Below are positions 24,092 to 31,954 of a stretch of DNA of 64,000 nt, in pieces (position 1 is the stretch's first letter; each line of letters starts with the position of its first letter). The DNA is from JAFARZ01 sp035651595 (lineage in GTDB: Bacteria > Actinomycetota > Actinomycetes > Streptosporangiales > Streptosporangiaceae): positions 1 to 64,000 of the forward strand of contig DASRFJ010000087.1 in NCBI GenBank assembly GCA_035651595.1, given 5' to 3'. Made by a program: the position numbers and the translations under genes. The notes under the pieces were generated by a model. The model saw nothing but the letters and a program-made list of their open reading frames with translations. It ran no database searches and was not told where the DNA came from.

Positions 24092-25072
24092 GTGGTGGAT
24101 GAACACGGAATGCAGTGGCGCCTCCACTTGCAGTCGCAGGCGCGCATAACGTCGCGGCACCAGGCGCTCGCCGCTGGCTGGTCGGAGAAGATGATCGCGA
24201 CGCGGCTGCGTACCGGCGCGTGGCGTCGCCTCCAGCGCGGGTCGTACGCGACGTTCACCGGCGACGCGTCCCGCGACGCGCGGCTGTGGGCCGCGATCCT
24301 GCGAGCGGGCCAAGGCGCGGTACTCAGCCACGAGACGGCCGCCGAGATTCACGGGTTCGCCGACAAACCCGCAGCGAAGATCCATATCAGCATCCCGGAG
24401 CGGCGTCGGCCAGCGAGAGGAGGTCCGATTCCAGGCGTCATCGTCCATCGCCGCCGGGTGCTCGAACCGGCTTGGACCGCGCCATGGGAACTGCCCCGCA
24501 CCACGGTGGAGGACACGGTACTGGACCTGGTCGACGCCGCCCGGACCTTCGATGACGCCTACGGCTGGACAACTCGCGCGCTGAGCGTGCAGGCAACGAC
24601 GGTCGGCCTGCTCCGCAAAGCGCTCGCGAACAGGAAGCGGTCCAGGTGGCGCACCTGGCTGACGGAGGCGCTGGCGGATGCTGGCGACGGGGTAAATTCG
24701 CCGCTCGAACGCCGGTACGCGATCGACGTCGAGCAAGCGCACAGTCTGCCCACCGCCGTCCGGCAGGCGAAATTCCGTAGCGGCACGGGCGCGATCTACC
24801 TGGACAACTTGTACGCGGACTACGGCGTGTGCGTCGAACTGGATGGCCTGGCGGCGCATCCACCCGAGTCCCGCCGTAGGGACGCCCGCCGCGACAACGC
24901 GAACCTCGTAGAACGCGATATCCGCACGCTGAGATTCGAGTGGCCCGATGCCACCGAGACGCGCTGCGAAACCGCGATCCAGGTGGGACGGGTGCTTCGC
25001 AGACACGGTTGGGATGGTCACGTCAAGCCATGCGGCCCCGGATGCGTTATCGCTTCATTAGCGACGCGTTAA
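24092..25072 (+). CDS. AbiEi-like antitoxin domain protein with VSR/DUF559-like C-terminus
   Basis: A 326-aa protein. The N-terminus is the winged-helix of AbiEi-type antitoxins (ITSRHQALAAGWSEKMIATRL, GAWRRLQRGSYATF), and the central part continues with VLSHETAAEIHGF and HIHISIPERR-like residues and a Leu-rich helix. The C-terminal 100 residues resemble a DUF559/very-short-patch-repair nuclease fold (YADYGVCVELDGLAAHP, RRRDARRDNANLVERDI). Such fusions are common in actinomycetes, usually without a neighbouring AbiEii nucleotidyltransferase toxin, and none is seen here. The start is uncertain; a GTG at 24092 is used. Confidence 0.82.
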   Translation: MVDEHGMQWRLHLQSQARITSRHQALAAGWSEKMIATRLRTGAWRRLQRGSYATFTGDASRDARLWAAILRAGQGAVLSHETAAEIHGFADKPAAKIHISIPERRRPARGGPIPGVIVHRRRVLEPAWTAPWELPRTTVEDTVLDLVDAARTFDDAYGWTTRALSVQATTVGLLRKALANRKRSRWRTWLTEALADAGDGVNSPLERRYAIDVEQAHSLPTAVRQAKFRSGTGAIYLDNLYADYGVCVELDGLAAHPPESRRRDARRDNANLVERDIRTLRFEWPDATETRCETAIQVGRVLRRHGWDGHVKPCGPGCVIASLATR

Positions 25073-25160
25073 ACATCCTCATCATCATTAACAGTGAGTG
25101 CTCGACGAGCGCCTGCCATTCGTCCCATGGCTGCTTCCACAGTGCGGAGGAGTGACTTAG

Positions 25161-25268
25161 ATGTCGATCTTGAACCTGCAAGGCCTGAAGGTCAGCGCGA
25201 AGGCATCCGGTACGGTAGCGGCCAGCCACGGCTCGTCGTGGATCGCCTGCCCGAGCTTCTCTCGCTGA
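25161..25268 (+). CDS. Class III lanthipeptide precursor peptide
   Basis: A 35-aa peptide gene with GGAGGAG 8 bases before the ATG. The leader begins MSILNLQGLKVSAKASGT; the I-L-x-L-Q pattern near the N-terminus is the class III leader recognition motif bound by LanKC. The C-terminal part is SHGSSWIACPSFSR, where Ser22-x2-Ser25-x4-Cys30 fits the labionin-forming pattern S-x2-S-x(2-5)-C. There is only one Cys, so a single labionin or lanthionine ring is expected. The synthetase gene follows 94 bases downstream after a hairpin. The gene is too short for routine gene callers. Confidence 0.85.
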   Translation: MSILNLQGLKVSAKASGTVAASHGSSWIACPSFSR

Positions 25269-25271
25269 ATG

Positions 25272-25312
25272 GCGGGCGATGCGGGGGCGTGCGGCGCCCC
25301 CGCATCGCCCGC
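25272..25312 (+). terminator. Attenuator hairpin between precursor and LanKC
   Basis: GCGGGCGATGCGGGGGC (25272-25288) pairs perfectly with 25296-25312 around a 7-base loop, starting 4 bases after the precursor stop. A strong GC stem between a peptide gene and its enzyme gene usually lets most transcripts stop, giving excess precursor over enzyme. Confidence 0.8.
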
Positions 25313-25362
25313 GATCGTTGAGCGGACCGGGCTAGGCAACGGGATCGGACGGGATCGAGATC

Positions 25363-28110
25363 GTGGACACGTCGCTGTTCTTCTCCCCGCAGCGAGTTTT
25401 GCCTTACTTCGCCGCCGGCGAGGATTTCTTCACTCCGTATTACGCGCACGGCGGACAGGACCGCGGACGGGAGGGTAATTTCGCGAAGCTCCTCGGTGAC
25501 TCCGTTCCCGCGGATTGGGGCACCGCGACGTGGGAGTTCTGGGCTTCGGCTGTCCCGCCGGAACTGAAACTTCCGGCCCAGGGGTGGAAGATCCACATTT
25601 CCAGCACGGTGGAGAACGCCGAACAGACCCTGGCCCGGGTCATAGAAGTGGTGGTGGCCAGCCGGGCCGCCTGCAAGGTGCTGGCGGACACCGACTGGCT
25701 CCGGCTCATGAACAGCAAGGACGCTGACCGGCGTAGCGCCGGCAAGTTCATCGTCGTCTACCCCCGCACCACGGAAGAACTCCGGGCGCTGGTGGTCAAG
25801 CTGGCCGACGCGACCACGGGGCTGGCCGGACCCTATGTCCTCACCGACCGGCGTTTCCCCGGTTCGCGGTGCGTCTTCTACCGGTACGGGGAGATCATCC
25901 CGTCGGCGACGCGGGACCGGCTCGGCGTGCGTGAACCGCTGCTGACCGATCCAGACGGCGTAGACCATCCAGATGAACGGGCGATTCCGTACACCCTGCC
26001 GCCATGGGTGAAAGACCCGTTCCCCGACGAGCCCGAGCCGGACAGCGACGTAACCGCGTTCTTCGAGCAGTACAACATCACCGAGGCGCTCCAGTTCTCC
26101 AGTGCCGGCGGCGTCTACCGGGCGGTGCATACGCCGACCGGCCAGCACGTGGCGATCAAGGAGGCTCGTCCGCTGATCACCTGCTCATCCGGGCAGGACG
26201 CGCCGGCCTTGCTCCGCAAGGAGCACGCGATACTCGACCTGCTCAGCGACTGTGCGGTTCCCGAGGCGCGCGAGATCCGGCAAGTGTGGGAGCACACCTA
26301 CCTGGTCATGTCGTTCCTGGCGGGGGACACGCTCGCCGCATGGGCCAATTCCCGCAACCCCCGGTACGGCAACCCGGGCTCCTGGGCGGCATACCTGCGC
26401 GACCTCGTAACGGTCTGGAGCGAGATCCTCCAGACCATCCAGGCCGGTCACCGCCGGGGCGTAGTATTCGGCGACCTGTCAGCGAGCAACTTCCTGGTCG
26501 ACGAGGCCGATGGACTTCCCCGCCCGGTGATGATCGATCTGGAGGGCGCGGTCCGGGTCGGAACCGATCCAGACCCGCGGATCTACACAGCCGCCTTCGC
26601 GTCCCCGCAACGTCTCGCGGGCCAGGCCGCGACGATCGCTGACGATGTCTACTCCATGGCTGTCCTGCTGGCGTTCACGCTGGGAGCGGGGCCGCATCTG
26701 GGACCCCATGCGCCCCGCCTCGCGGATCGTTGCCTGCACGACCTCGCTGCCGAGCATCCGGTGCCGGCCAGCGTCCTTGACTGGATAACCCGCGCCCTGG
26801 CCGGGAACCCAGCGGACAGGCCGTCACTTGCGGTACTCCACCAGGCGCTGGATCTGGCTCGGGTCGGCCGGGCGCTGCCGCGGCGGGTAGGCGGTCAGCG
26901 TGGTGACGGCGCCAGTTCCGAGCCGCTGCCCGACAATGCGGCCGTGGCGGGAGACCTCGCTCGCCAGATCATCTCGGCCGCCACACCCGAGACCGATGTG
27001 CTTTATGCCGCCGATCCCGCCGCGTACGCCACCAACGCGCTGGGTTTCGGCTACGGAGCGGCCGGCGTGATCCGCGCGCTGTCACTGTGCGGGCATCCCG
27101 TACCGGACAGCCACCTGAACTGGCTGCTGAACCGCGCGGCGGCCTGCGACGAGAATTTCCCGGTCGGGCTGCACACCGGCCTAGCCGGCATCACCTGGGT
27201 ACTGGGCGATCTGGATGGCCCAGCACACTATTACGGGCTGCTGGAGCGGGTGCGCACCCAGCGAGACCGATCAGATTTCGGGCATGACCTGTTCGCGGGC
27301 GATTCCGGTGTCGGTCTGGCGCTGCTGCACGCGTTCGACCGCACCGGCGACCAAGCGTTCCTCGCCGCCGCAGAACCCATAGCGAGACAGCTTCGCGACA
27401 ACGGTCATACCGAGCACGAGGGCCTGCTGTTCGGGCCCAGCGGACTGGCGCTCTGCCTTACCGAGTGGGCCCGCCGCAGCGACGATACGGCGGCGGTCGC
27501 CGCGGCGGCCCGGTGGCTGGCGGCCGACACCGCGAAGCTCAACTGGCGGAACGGCCGGGTTACCGGCTTCCTGTCGCATTTCCCTGGCGGCGCCCGGCTG
27601 AGCCCGTACATTCTCGACGGCCTCGCCGGCTTGGCCGTCGCCGCGGCGCGGCTGCATACCCTGACCCCGTCGCCTGCGACACGGCACCTGCTGCGGGCGC
27701 TCATCCCGGCGTTGAGCAGCGCGCGGCCATTCATGGGAGGCTTCCTGAGCGGGCAGGCGGGCATCGCCTACGCGCTGGCGGAGATCAGCCGGGCGCTGCC
27801 CGAGCCGTCGACCGTCGAGGCGGCGCAGCGTGCGGCGGCGCGGCTGTGCCTGTACACGTTGCCGCGCGGCGAAAGCCTCGCCTTTCTTGGCGAGCAGAAT
27901 CTGCGGTTCAGCCTGGACTTCAATACCGGGGCGGCCGGAGCGGCGGTGATCCTGGTTCAGTCCCTCGCGCCGGATAGTGGCGATCCATCGCCGGATCTCA
28001 TTCCCAGCCGGACACCGGTGTCCGCCCGCACCTATTCATCCGACGAGGCCGACGAGGCCGACGAGGCCTATCGGCTACTGCGAGACCAGCTACCAGACTT
28101 GCCACACTAA
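25363..28110 (+). CDS. Class III lanthionine synthetase LanKC
   Basis: A 915-aa trifunctional enzyme that phosphorylates, eliminates and cyclises Ser/Thr and Cys in the precursor. The N-terminal lyase domain (residues 1 to about 215) shows GWKIHISSTVENAEQTL and FIVVYPRTTEELRALV. The kinase domain (about 225-500) has SSAGGVYRAV, VAIKEA, VFGDLSASNFLVDE in place of the HRD loop and MIDLEGA as metal site. The C-terminal LanC-like domain (about 540-890) has barrel blocks GLHTGLAGITW, LLFGPSGLALC and GFLSGQAGIAYA but lacks the Cys-Cys-His zinc ligands, which separates class III from class IV. GTG start. A short DEADEADEA repeat lies near the end. No transporter or protease gene adjoins it. Confidence 0.95.
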   Translation: MDTSLFFSPQRVLPYFAAGEDFFTPYYAHGGQDRGREGNFAKLLGDSVPADWGTATWEFWASAVPPELKLPAQGWKIHISSTVENAEQTLARVIEVVVASRAACKVLADTDWLRLMNSKDADRRSAGKFIVVYPRTTEELRALVVKLADATTGLAGPYVLTDRRFPGSRCVFYRYGEIIPSATRDRLGVREPLLTDPDGVDHPDERAIPYTLPPWVKDPFPDEPEPDSDVTAFFEQYNITEALQFSSAGGVYRAVHTPTGQHVAIKEARPLITCSSGQDAPALLRKEHAILDLLSDCAVPEAREIRQVWEHTYLVMSFLAGDTLAAWANSRNPRYGNPGSWAAYLRDLVTVWSEILQTIQAGHRRGVVFGDLSASNFLVDEADGLPRPVMIDLEGAVRVGTDPDPRIYTAAFASPQRLAGQAATIADDVYSMAVLLAFTLGAGPHLGPHAPRLADRCLHDLAAEHPVPASVLDWITRALAGNPADRPSLAVLHQALDLARVGRALPRRVGGQRGDGASSEPLPDNAAVAGDLARQIISAATPETDVLYAADPAAYATNALGFGYGAAGVIRALSLCGHPVPDSHLNWLLNRAAACDENFPVGLHTGLAGITWVLGDLDGPAHYYGLLERVRTQRDRSDFGHDLFAGDSGVGLALLHAFDRTGDQAFLAAAEPIARQLRDNGHTEHEGLLFGPSGLALCLTEWARRSDDTAAVAAAARWLAADTAKLNWRNGRVTGFLSHFPGGARLSPYILDGLAGLAVAAARLHTLTPSPATRHLLRALIPALSSARPFMGGFLSGQAGIAYALAEISRALPEPSTVEAAQRAAARLCLYTLPRGESLAFLGEQNLRFSLDFNTGAAGAAVILVQSLAPDSGDPSPDLIPSRTPVSARTYSSDEADEADEAYRLLRDQLPDLPH

Positions 28111-28252
28111 GCCGGCCTCGCCGGCATCCGTCAGGCCCGGCGGGATCCAGATGACATCAAGATGTGAAGGGGGTGCACCACAATCCCAGGAGAGCAGTCC
28201 GCGAGATCGGGCTGGCTGAGTCGGGGGAGCCTGGAGGGAAGGCGAGACACGC

Positions 28253-29155
28253 ATGGATGCCGGTACGGGGCGGGATCAGGGAAGCGGGTCGGTGCGGTTC
28301 GGACTGCTGGGTCCGCTGAAGGTCAGCAGAGAAGGCGTGGAGATCACGCCTCGCGCGAGTAAGCAGCGCCTGCTGCTGGTGGCGCTGCTGATGGAACCAG
28401 GACGACCGGTGACCACAGACCGGCTCGTTGCCGCGTTGTGGGACGGCGGCGCCCCGCCGACCGCACGAGCATCGTTGGGCAACCAGGTGCATGGGCTACG
28501 GCGCGCGCTTGGCGACGGCGCTGGGCGCCTGTTGCGAACGGTGCCGCACGGCTACCTCCTCGATGCGGCACCCGGCGCGGTCGACGTGCAAGTATTCGAG
28601 GACCTGTTGCACTGCGGGCGGGCGGCTCACCGGGGCGAGGACTGGGACCTGGCGTCCACCGCACTCGGCGCCGCACTGGCCTTGTGGCGCGGCGAGCCGG
28701 TGCCCGATCTTCGGGTCACCGGACTGCTTGCCTATGCCGTGGCACGCTGGTCCGAGCAGCGGCTCCAGGCGCTGGAATGGCGGATCGAAAGTGACCTGCG
28801 TTTGGGCAGGCACCACGACGTCATCGCTGAGCTGGCTGAGCTCACCGCGGCGCACCCGATGCGGGAAGGACTGGCCGGCCTGCTGATGACGGCGCACTAC
28901 CAATCCGGTCGGCTCGGTGACGCGCTATCGGTGTATCGGCGCACCCGTCAGCTGCTCATCGACGAACTTGGCGTTGACCCAGGCGCCGGACTCCAGGAAC
29001 TGCATCAGCGGATACTCGCCGGAGACCCGGTACTCCCGGCGGCCGATTCTCGCGCACAGCCCATGGCCAGATGTTCCCGCCCGTCTGGGGTGCGGACTTC
29101 TGGACGGCCCGCGACGCGAGCCAGAGCCCGAGCCCGGCGAAGGCGCCGCTTCTGA
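28253..29155 (+). CDS. SARP family transcriptional activator
   Basis: A 300-aa Streptomyces antibiotic regulatory protein type activator. The OmpR-like winged helix covers residues about 15-105 (VRFGLLGPLKVSREG, SKQRLLLVALLM, LVAALWDGGAPPTARASLGN, HGYLLDA). The bacterial transcriptional activation domain covers about 112-262 (ALALWRGEPVPDL, HPMREGLAGLLMTAHYQSGR, LIDELGVDPGAGLQEL). The final 30 residues are Arg-rich and unlike the family. It lies 142 bases behind LanKC on the same strand and probably activates the lanthipeptide genes. SARPs bind direct repeats near promoters; I could not pick out a convincing pair upstream of the precursor. Confidence 0.93.
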   Translation: MDAGTGRDQGSGSVRFGLLGPLKVSREGVEITPRASKQRLLLVALLMEPGRPVTTDRLVAALWDGGAPPTARASLGNQVHGLRRALGDGAGRLLRTVPHGYLLDAAPGAVDVQVFEDLLHCGRAAHRGEDWDLASTALGAALALWRGEPVPDLRVTGLLAYAVARWSEQRLQALEWRIESDLRLGRHHDVIAELAELTAAHPMREGLAGLLMTAHYQSGRLGDALSVYRRTRQLLIDELGVDPGAGLQELHQRILAGDPVLPAADSRAQPMARCSRPSGVRTSGRPATRARARARRRRRF

Positions 29156-29182
29156 TCACACCCGGTTCTGGTCACACCAGGA

Positions 29183-29719
29183 TCACACCCGGCCAGCCAT
29201 TTTCGCCAGAAACCGGCCGATATGCGGCTCGAACCCGGACGGCGCGGCCGCGGTGATTTCCGCCGGCGTCCACCACCGTCCGCCCGCGAACTCCCGCGCG
29301 TCCAGCGTGATCGGCAGCGAACGGTCACCGGTCAGCAGGTACCACAGGCTGACATCGGTGTGCGGGTCCGGCCCGGTGGTCGGCGTCACGGTCAGGAACA
29401 CCGGCCCGGTCACCGGGACATCGACCCCGAGTTCCTCCATGGCCTCACGCCGCGCCGTGGTCAACGGGTCCTCCAGCGGCTCGACGTGCCCGCCGGCCGG
29501 CAGCCACAGCCCGGCGAGCCGGTGATCGACGAGAAACACGCTCCGGTCGGCGGGGTCCGCGAGGATCACGTAAGACACCAGGTGCGGCGACGGCGTCGCC
29601 GGCTTCACCCGCCGGTAAATGTCCCGCGTACTGGCGATCCACTCCAGCGCCGCCGCCTGATGCGACCGCTCAAGAGCGTCGAAGGGCTCGATCCCGGCCA
29701 CGAGCGAGGCGATATCCAC
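29183..29719 (-). CDS. NUDIX hydrolase
   Basis: A 178-aa NUDIX protein. The Nudix box GGHVEPLEDP...RREAMEELGV is complete, with the catalytic REAMEE core. The flanks HLVSYVILAD, LWLPAGGHV and GRWWTPAEI are typical of nucleoside di- or triphosphate hydrolases of the MutT type. I used the GTG at 29719 (DIASLVAGIEPFD) as start; an upstream GTG at 29752 would add a hydrophobic stretch that relatives lack. Convergent with the SARP gene and divergent from a GNAT gene. The substrate is unknown. Confidence 0.85.
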   Translation of the reverse strand: MDIASLVAGIEPFDALERSHQAAALEWIASTRDIYRRVKPATPSPHLVSYVILADPADRSVFLVDHRLAGLWLPAGGHVEPLEDPLTTARREAMEELGVDVPVTGPVFLTVTPTTGPDPHTDVSLWYLLTGDRSLPITLDAREFAGGRWWTPAEITAAAPSGFEPHIGRFLAKMAGRV

Positions 29720-29767
29720 GAGCAAAAGAGTTGCCCATCGCACCAGTAGCACGCAACCATCTTCGAC

Positions 29768-30253
29768 ATGGTGCTGGTACGAAAGGCAGTCCCCGGTGAC
29801 TGGGAGGCGCTGCGAGACATCCGCCTGGCCGCGCTGCGCGACGCCCCGGACGCGTTCGGCTCGACGTATGCCGAGCAGGCGAGGTTCACTCAGGACGACT
29901 GGCTAAACCGGATCGCCGGCGACAGTACCTTCCTGGCATACCTCGATGGCGATGACAGCGAACCGGCGGGCCTATCCGGCGGCTACCGCGATGACGACGG
30001 CTCCTACCATCTGGTCTCCATGTGGGTGCACTCGCGCGCCCGCGGCCACGGCGTCGGCGAAGCCCTCATCGACGCCGTAGCAAACTGGGCTCGCAAACAG
30101 CCGAACGCAGCGGCCCTCCACCTCTGGGTCACCGAGACCAACAAGCACGCCCGTCGTCTCTACGAGCGGTGCGGTTTCGTCGCGACCGGCGAACGCCAGC
30201 CGCTGCCGTCGAATCCGTCCCTCGAAGAGATCGCCATGTCCAGGCCGCTTTAG
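29768..30253 (+). CDS. GNAT family N-acetyltransferase
   Basis: A 161-aa acetyltransferase. The opening LVRKAVPGDWEALRDIRLAA and the acetyl-CoA site VHSRARGHGVGEALIDAV (Q/R-x-x-G-x-G/A pattern) are clear, followed by LWVTETNKHARRLYERCGF. This is the common small-molecule or protein N-acetyltransferase group; the substrate is unknown. It is convergent with dinB, with an 11-base gap, so their ends share a short termination region. Confidence 0.92.
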   Translation: MVLVRKAVPGDWEALRDIRLAALRDAPDAFGSTYAEQARFTQDDWLNRIAGDSTFLAYLDGDDSEPAGLSGGYRDDDGSYHLVSMWVHSRARGHGVGEALIDAVANWARKQPNAAALHLWVTETNKHARRLYERCGFVATGERQPLPSNPSLEEIAMSRPL

Positions 30254-30264
30254 CGGGCAGAACG

Positions 30265-31266
30265 CTAGCCGAACTCGGCGCGGACACCGAGCAGCCGCAC
30301 CGGGCGCCGCCCGGTAAACCGGCCCAGCGCCGCCAGCGCGGCCTCCTCCAACGACCGCGACTCCAGCGCGACCCCGTGCGTCTCGGTGATGAACGGCCTG
30401 TACCGCACCTTCACCACGACCCGTGCGACAGGGCGGGGCTCTGCTGCCAGGTCCGCCCCGAGCCGCCCCGCGATCCGCACGATCTCAGACTCCACCACGG
30501 ACCACGACGCGATGTCGGTCTGGAACGTCTCCTCCCGCCCGTGCCCGCGCGCCACATACGGCTCGTCGGTCACGTCGCGGTCGCCGATGCCACGCCCCAG
30601 CAGCACCAGCCACGGCCCGGTCGTCGGCCCGAACGACGCTGCCAGCGAGGACGGCGACGCTGCCGCCAGATCCGACACGGTCATGACCCCGAGCCCGGCC
30701 AGCTTCTTCGCGGTCTTCGCGCCGATGCCCCACAGGGCTGAGGTCGGCAGCTCACCTAGTACGAGAAACCAGTTAGACGACGTCAGCCGGAACACCCCGG
30801 CCGGCTTGCCGAACCCGGTCGCGATCTTCGCCTGGAGCTTGTTCTCGCCGATCCCCACCGAGCAGTAAAGCCGCGTCTCGGCGAGCACTCGCGATTGCAG
30901 CGACCGGGCGAACTCCTCAGGATCGGAGGCCGTGACCCCGACGAACGCCTCGTCCCAGCCCAGCACCTCGACCACCGAGCCGGACGAGCGCAGCACGTTC
31001 ATCACGACCTCGGACGCCTCCTCGTAGGCCGCGAAGTCCACCGGCAGGAAGACCGCCGAAGGCAGCCGCTTCAAAGCCGTCCGCAGCGGCAACCCCGAGT
31101 GCACGCCGTGCTCGCGCGCCTCGTACGACGCGGTCGCCACCACGCCGCGCTTGGTCGGATCACCGTCCCCGCCGACCACCACCGGCTTTCCGCGCAGCTC
31201 AGGGCGCCGCAGCACCTCTACAGCGGCGATGAACTGGTCGAGGTCCACATGCAGCACCCAGCGCAT
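30265..31266 (-). CDS. dinB: DNA polymerase IV (Y family)
   Basis: A 333-aa translesion polymerase. HVDLDQFIAAVEVLR gives the first metal Asp, VASYEAREHGVHSGLPL-type residues and TASYEAREHG the fingers, and GWDEAFVG the catalytic Asp-Glu in the actinobacterial form with Gly-Trp before it instead of the common Ser-Val. SVGIGENKLQAKIATGFGKP and WGIGAKTAKKLAGLG (helix-hairpin-helix) follow. It lacks a long C-terminal extension, and no clear beta-clamp motif is seen. A TACATT -10 (31273-31278) lies 6 bases before the ATG, so it is probably leaderless. No LexA-like box was seen in the short divergent region. Confidence 0.93.
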   Translation of the reverse strand: MRWVLHVDLDQFIAAVEVLRRPELRGKPVVVGGDGDPTKRGVVATASYEAREHGVHSGLPLRTALKRLPSAVFLPVDFAAYEEASEVVMNVLRSSGSVVEVLGWDEAFVGVTASDPEEFARSLQSRVLAETRLYCSVGIGENKLQAKIATGFGKPAGVFRLTSSNWFLVLGELPTSALWGIGAKTAKKLAGLGVMTVSDLAAASPSSLAASFGPTTGPWLVLLGRGIGDRDVTDEPYVARGHGREETFQTDIASWSVVESEIVRIAGRLGADLAAEPRPVARVVVKVRYRPFITETHGVALESRSLEEAALAALGRFTGRRPVRLLGVRAEFG

Positions 31267-31272
31267 AAAACA

Positions 31273-31301
31273 AATGTACGCACAACCGCCCCTGGGATAA
31301 T
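31273..31301. promoter_or_regulatory. Back-to-back -10 boxes of dinB and lysE-like genes
   Basis: The 44-base divergent gap holds TACATT (minus strand, 31273-31278), 6 bases before the dinB ATG, and GATAAT (plus strand, 31296-31301), 9 bases before the LysE-family ATG at 31311. Neither gene has a Shine-Dalgarno. No -35 matches are good. Confidence 0.5.
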
Positions 31302-31310
31302 TTGCGTTGT

Positions 31311-31940
31311 ATGTCCTTCTCCAAGTACGGCGAGTTCATCGTCTTCGCCGTCGTGGTCATCCTCCTCCCCGGCCCGGACTTCGCGGTCGTGACGAAAAAC
31401 ACCCTGGTGGGCGGCAAGCATCGCGGCGGCTGGACTGCCCTCGGCGTAGCCAGCTCCAACCTGCTGCAAGGGATGGCCGCCGCGACCGGGCTCTCCGCGA
31501 TCATCGTGCGGGCCCAGCCGGTGTTCCTGGCGATCAAGTGGGCCGGCGTGTGCTACCTCGCCTACCTGGGCGTTCAGGCCGTCCGGTCGGCCATCCGCGG
31601 CGAATACGCCCCGCTCGACGAGACGACGCTACCAAGTACAAAAGTGGCGCTGGCCGGCTGGCGCCAGGGCTTCGTCTCCAACATCACGAACCCGAAGGTC
31701 CTGGTCTTCTTCCTCGCGGTCCTCCCGCAGTTCCTGCCCGCGGGGGCCGGTTTCGGCTGGGTGCTGCTCATCGGCTCGACGTTCTCGATCCTCGGCCTCG
31801 CCTGGCTGCTCGTCGTCATAACCGGGCTGCACGGACTGCGGCAGGTGCTGGCCCGCCGCAAGGTCCGCCGCACCCTCGACGCCACGACGGGCGCCGCCCT
31901 CCTCGGCTTCAGCGCGCGCCTCGCGACCGAGCACGTTTAG
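31311..31940 (+). CDS. LysE family exporter
   Basis: A 209-aa, six-helix exporter of the LysE/RhtB superfamily. Helix 1 contains the family signature LLPGPDFAVVTKNTL, followed by GGWTALGVASSNLLQG and a second conserved block GFVSNITNPKVLVFFLAVLPQF. Members export amino acids such as lysine, homoserine or threonine. The exact substrate is not predictable. The ATG at 31311 lies close behind a GATAAT box and has no Shine-Dalgarno. Confidence 0.92.
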   Translation: MSFSKYGEFIVFAVVVILLPGPDFAVVTKNTLVGGKHRGGWTALGVASSNLLQGMAAATGLSAIIVRAQPVFLAIKWAGVCYLAYLGVQAVRSAIRGEYAPLDETTLPSTKVALAGWRQGFVSNITNPKVLVFFLAVLPQFLPAGAGFGWVLLIGSTFSILGLAWLLVVITGLHGLRQVLARRKVRRTLDATTGAALLGFSARLATEHV

Positions 31941-31954
31941 CTAAGGTCAATCCC

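Noticed and set aside
28154..28222. A 22-codon frame between LanKC and the SARP gene as a second precursor
   Set aside because: It lacks a ribosome-binding site, an L-x-L-Q leader motif and a Ser/Cys-rich core.
31307..31954. N-terminal extension of hen1 through the LysE gene in another frame
   Set aside because: The extension is Arg/Pro-rich shadow sequence of the LysE gene. The hen1 family start and a -10 box at 31942 place the true start at 31955.
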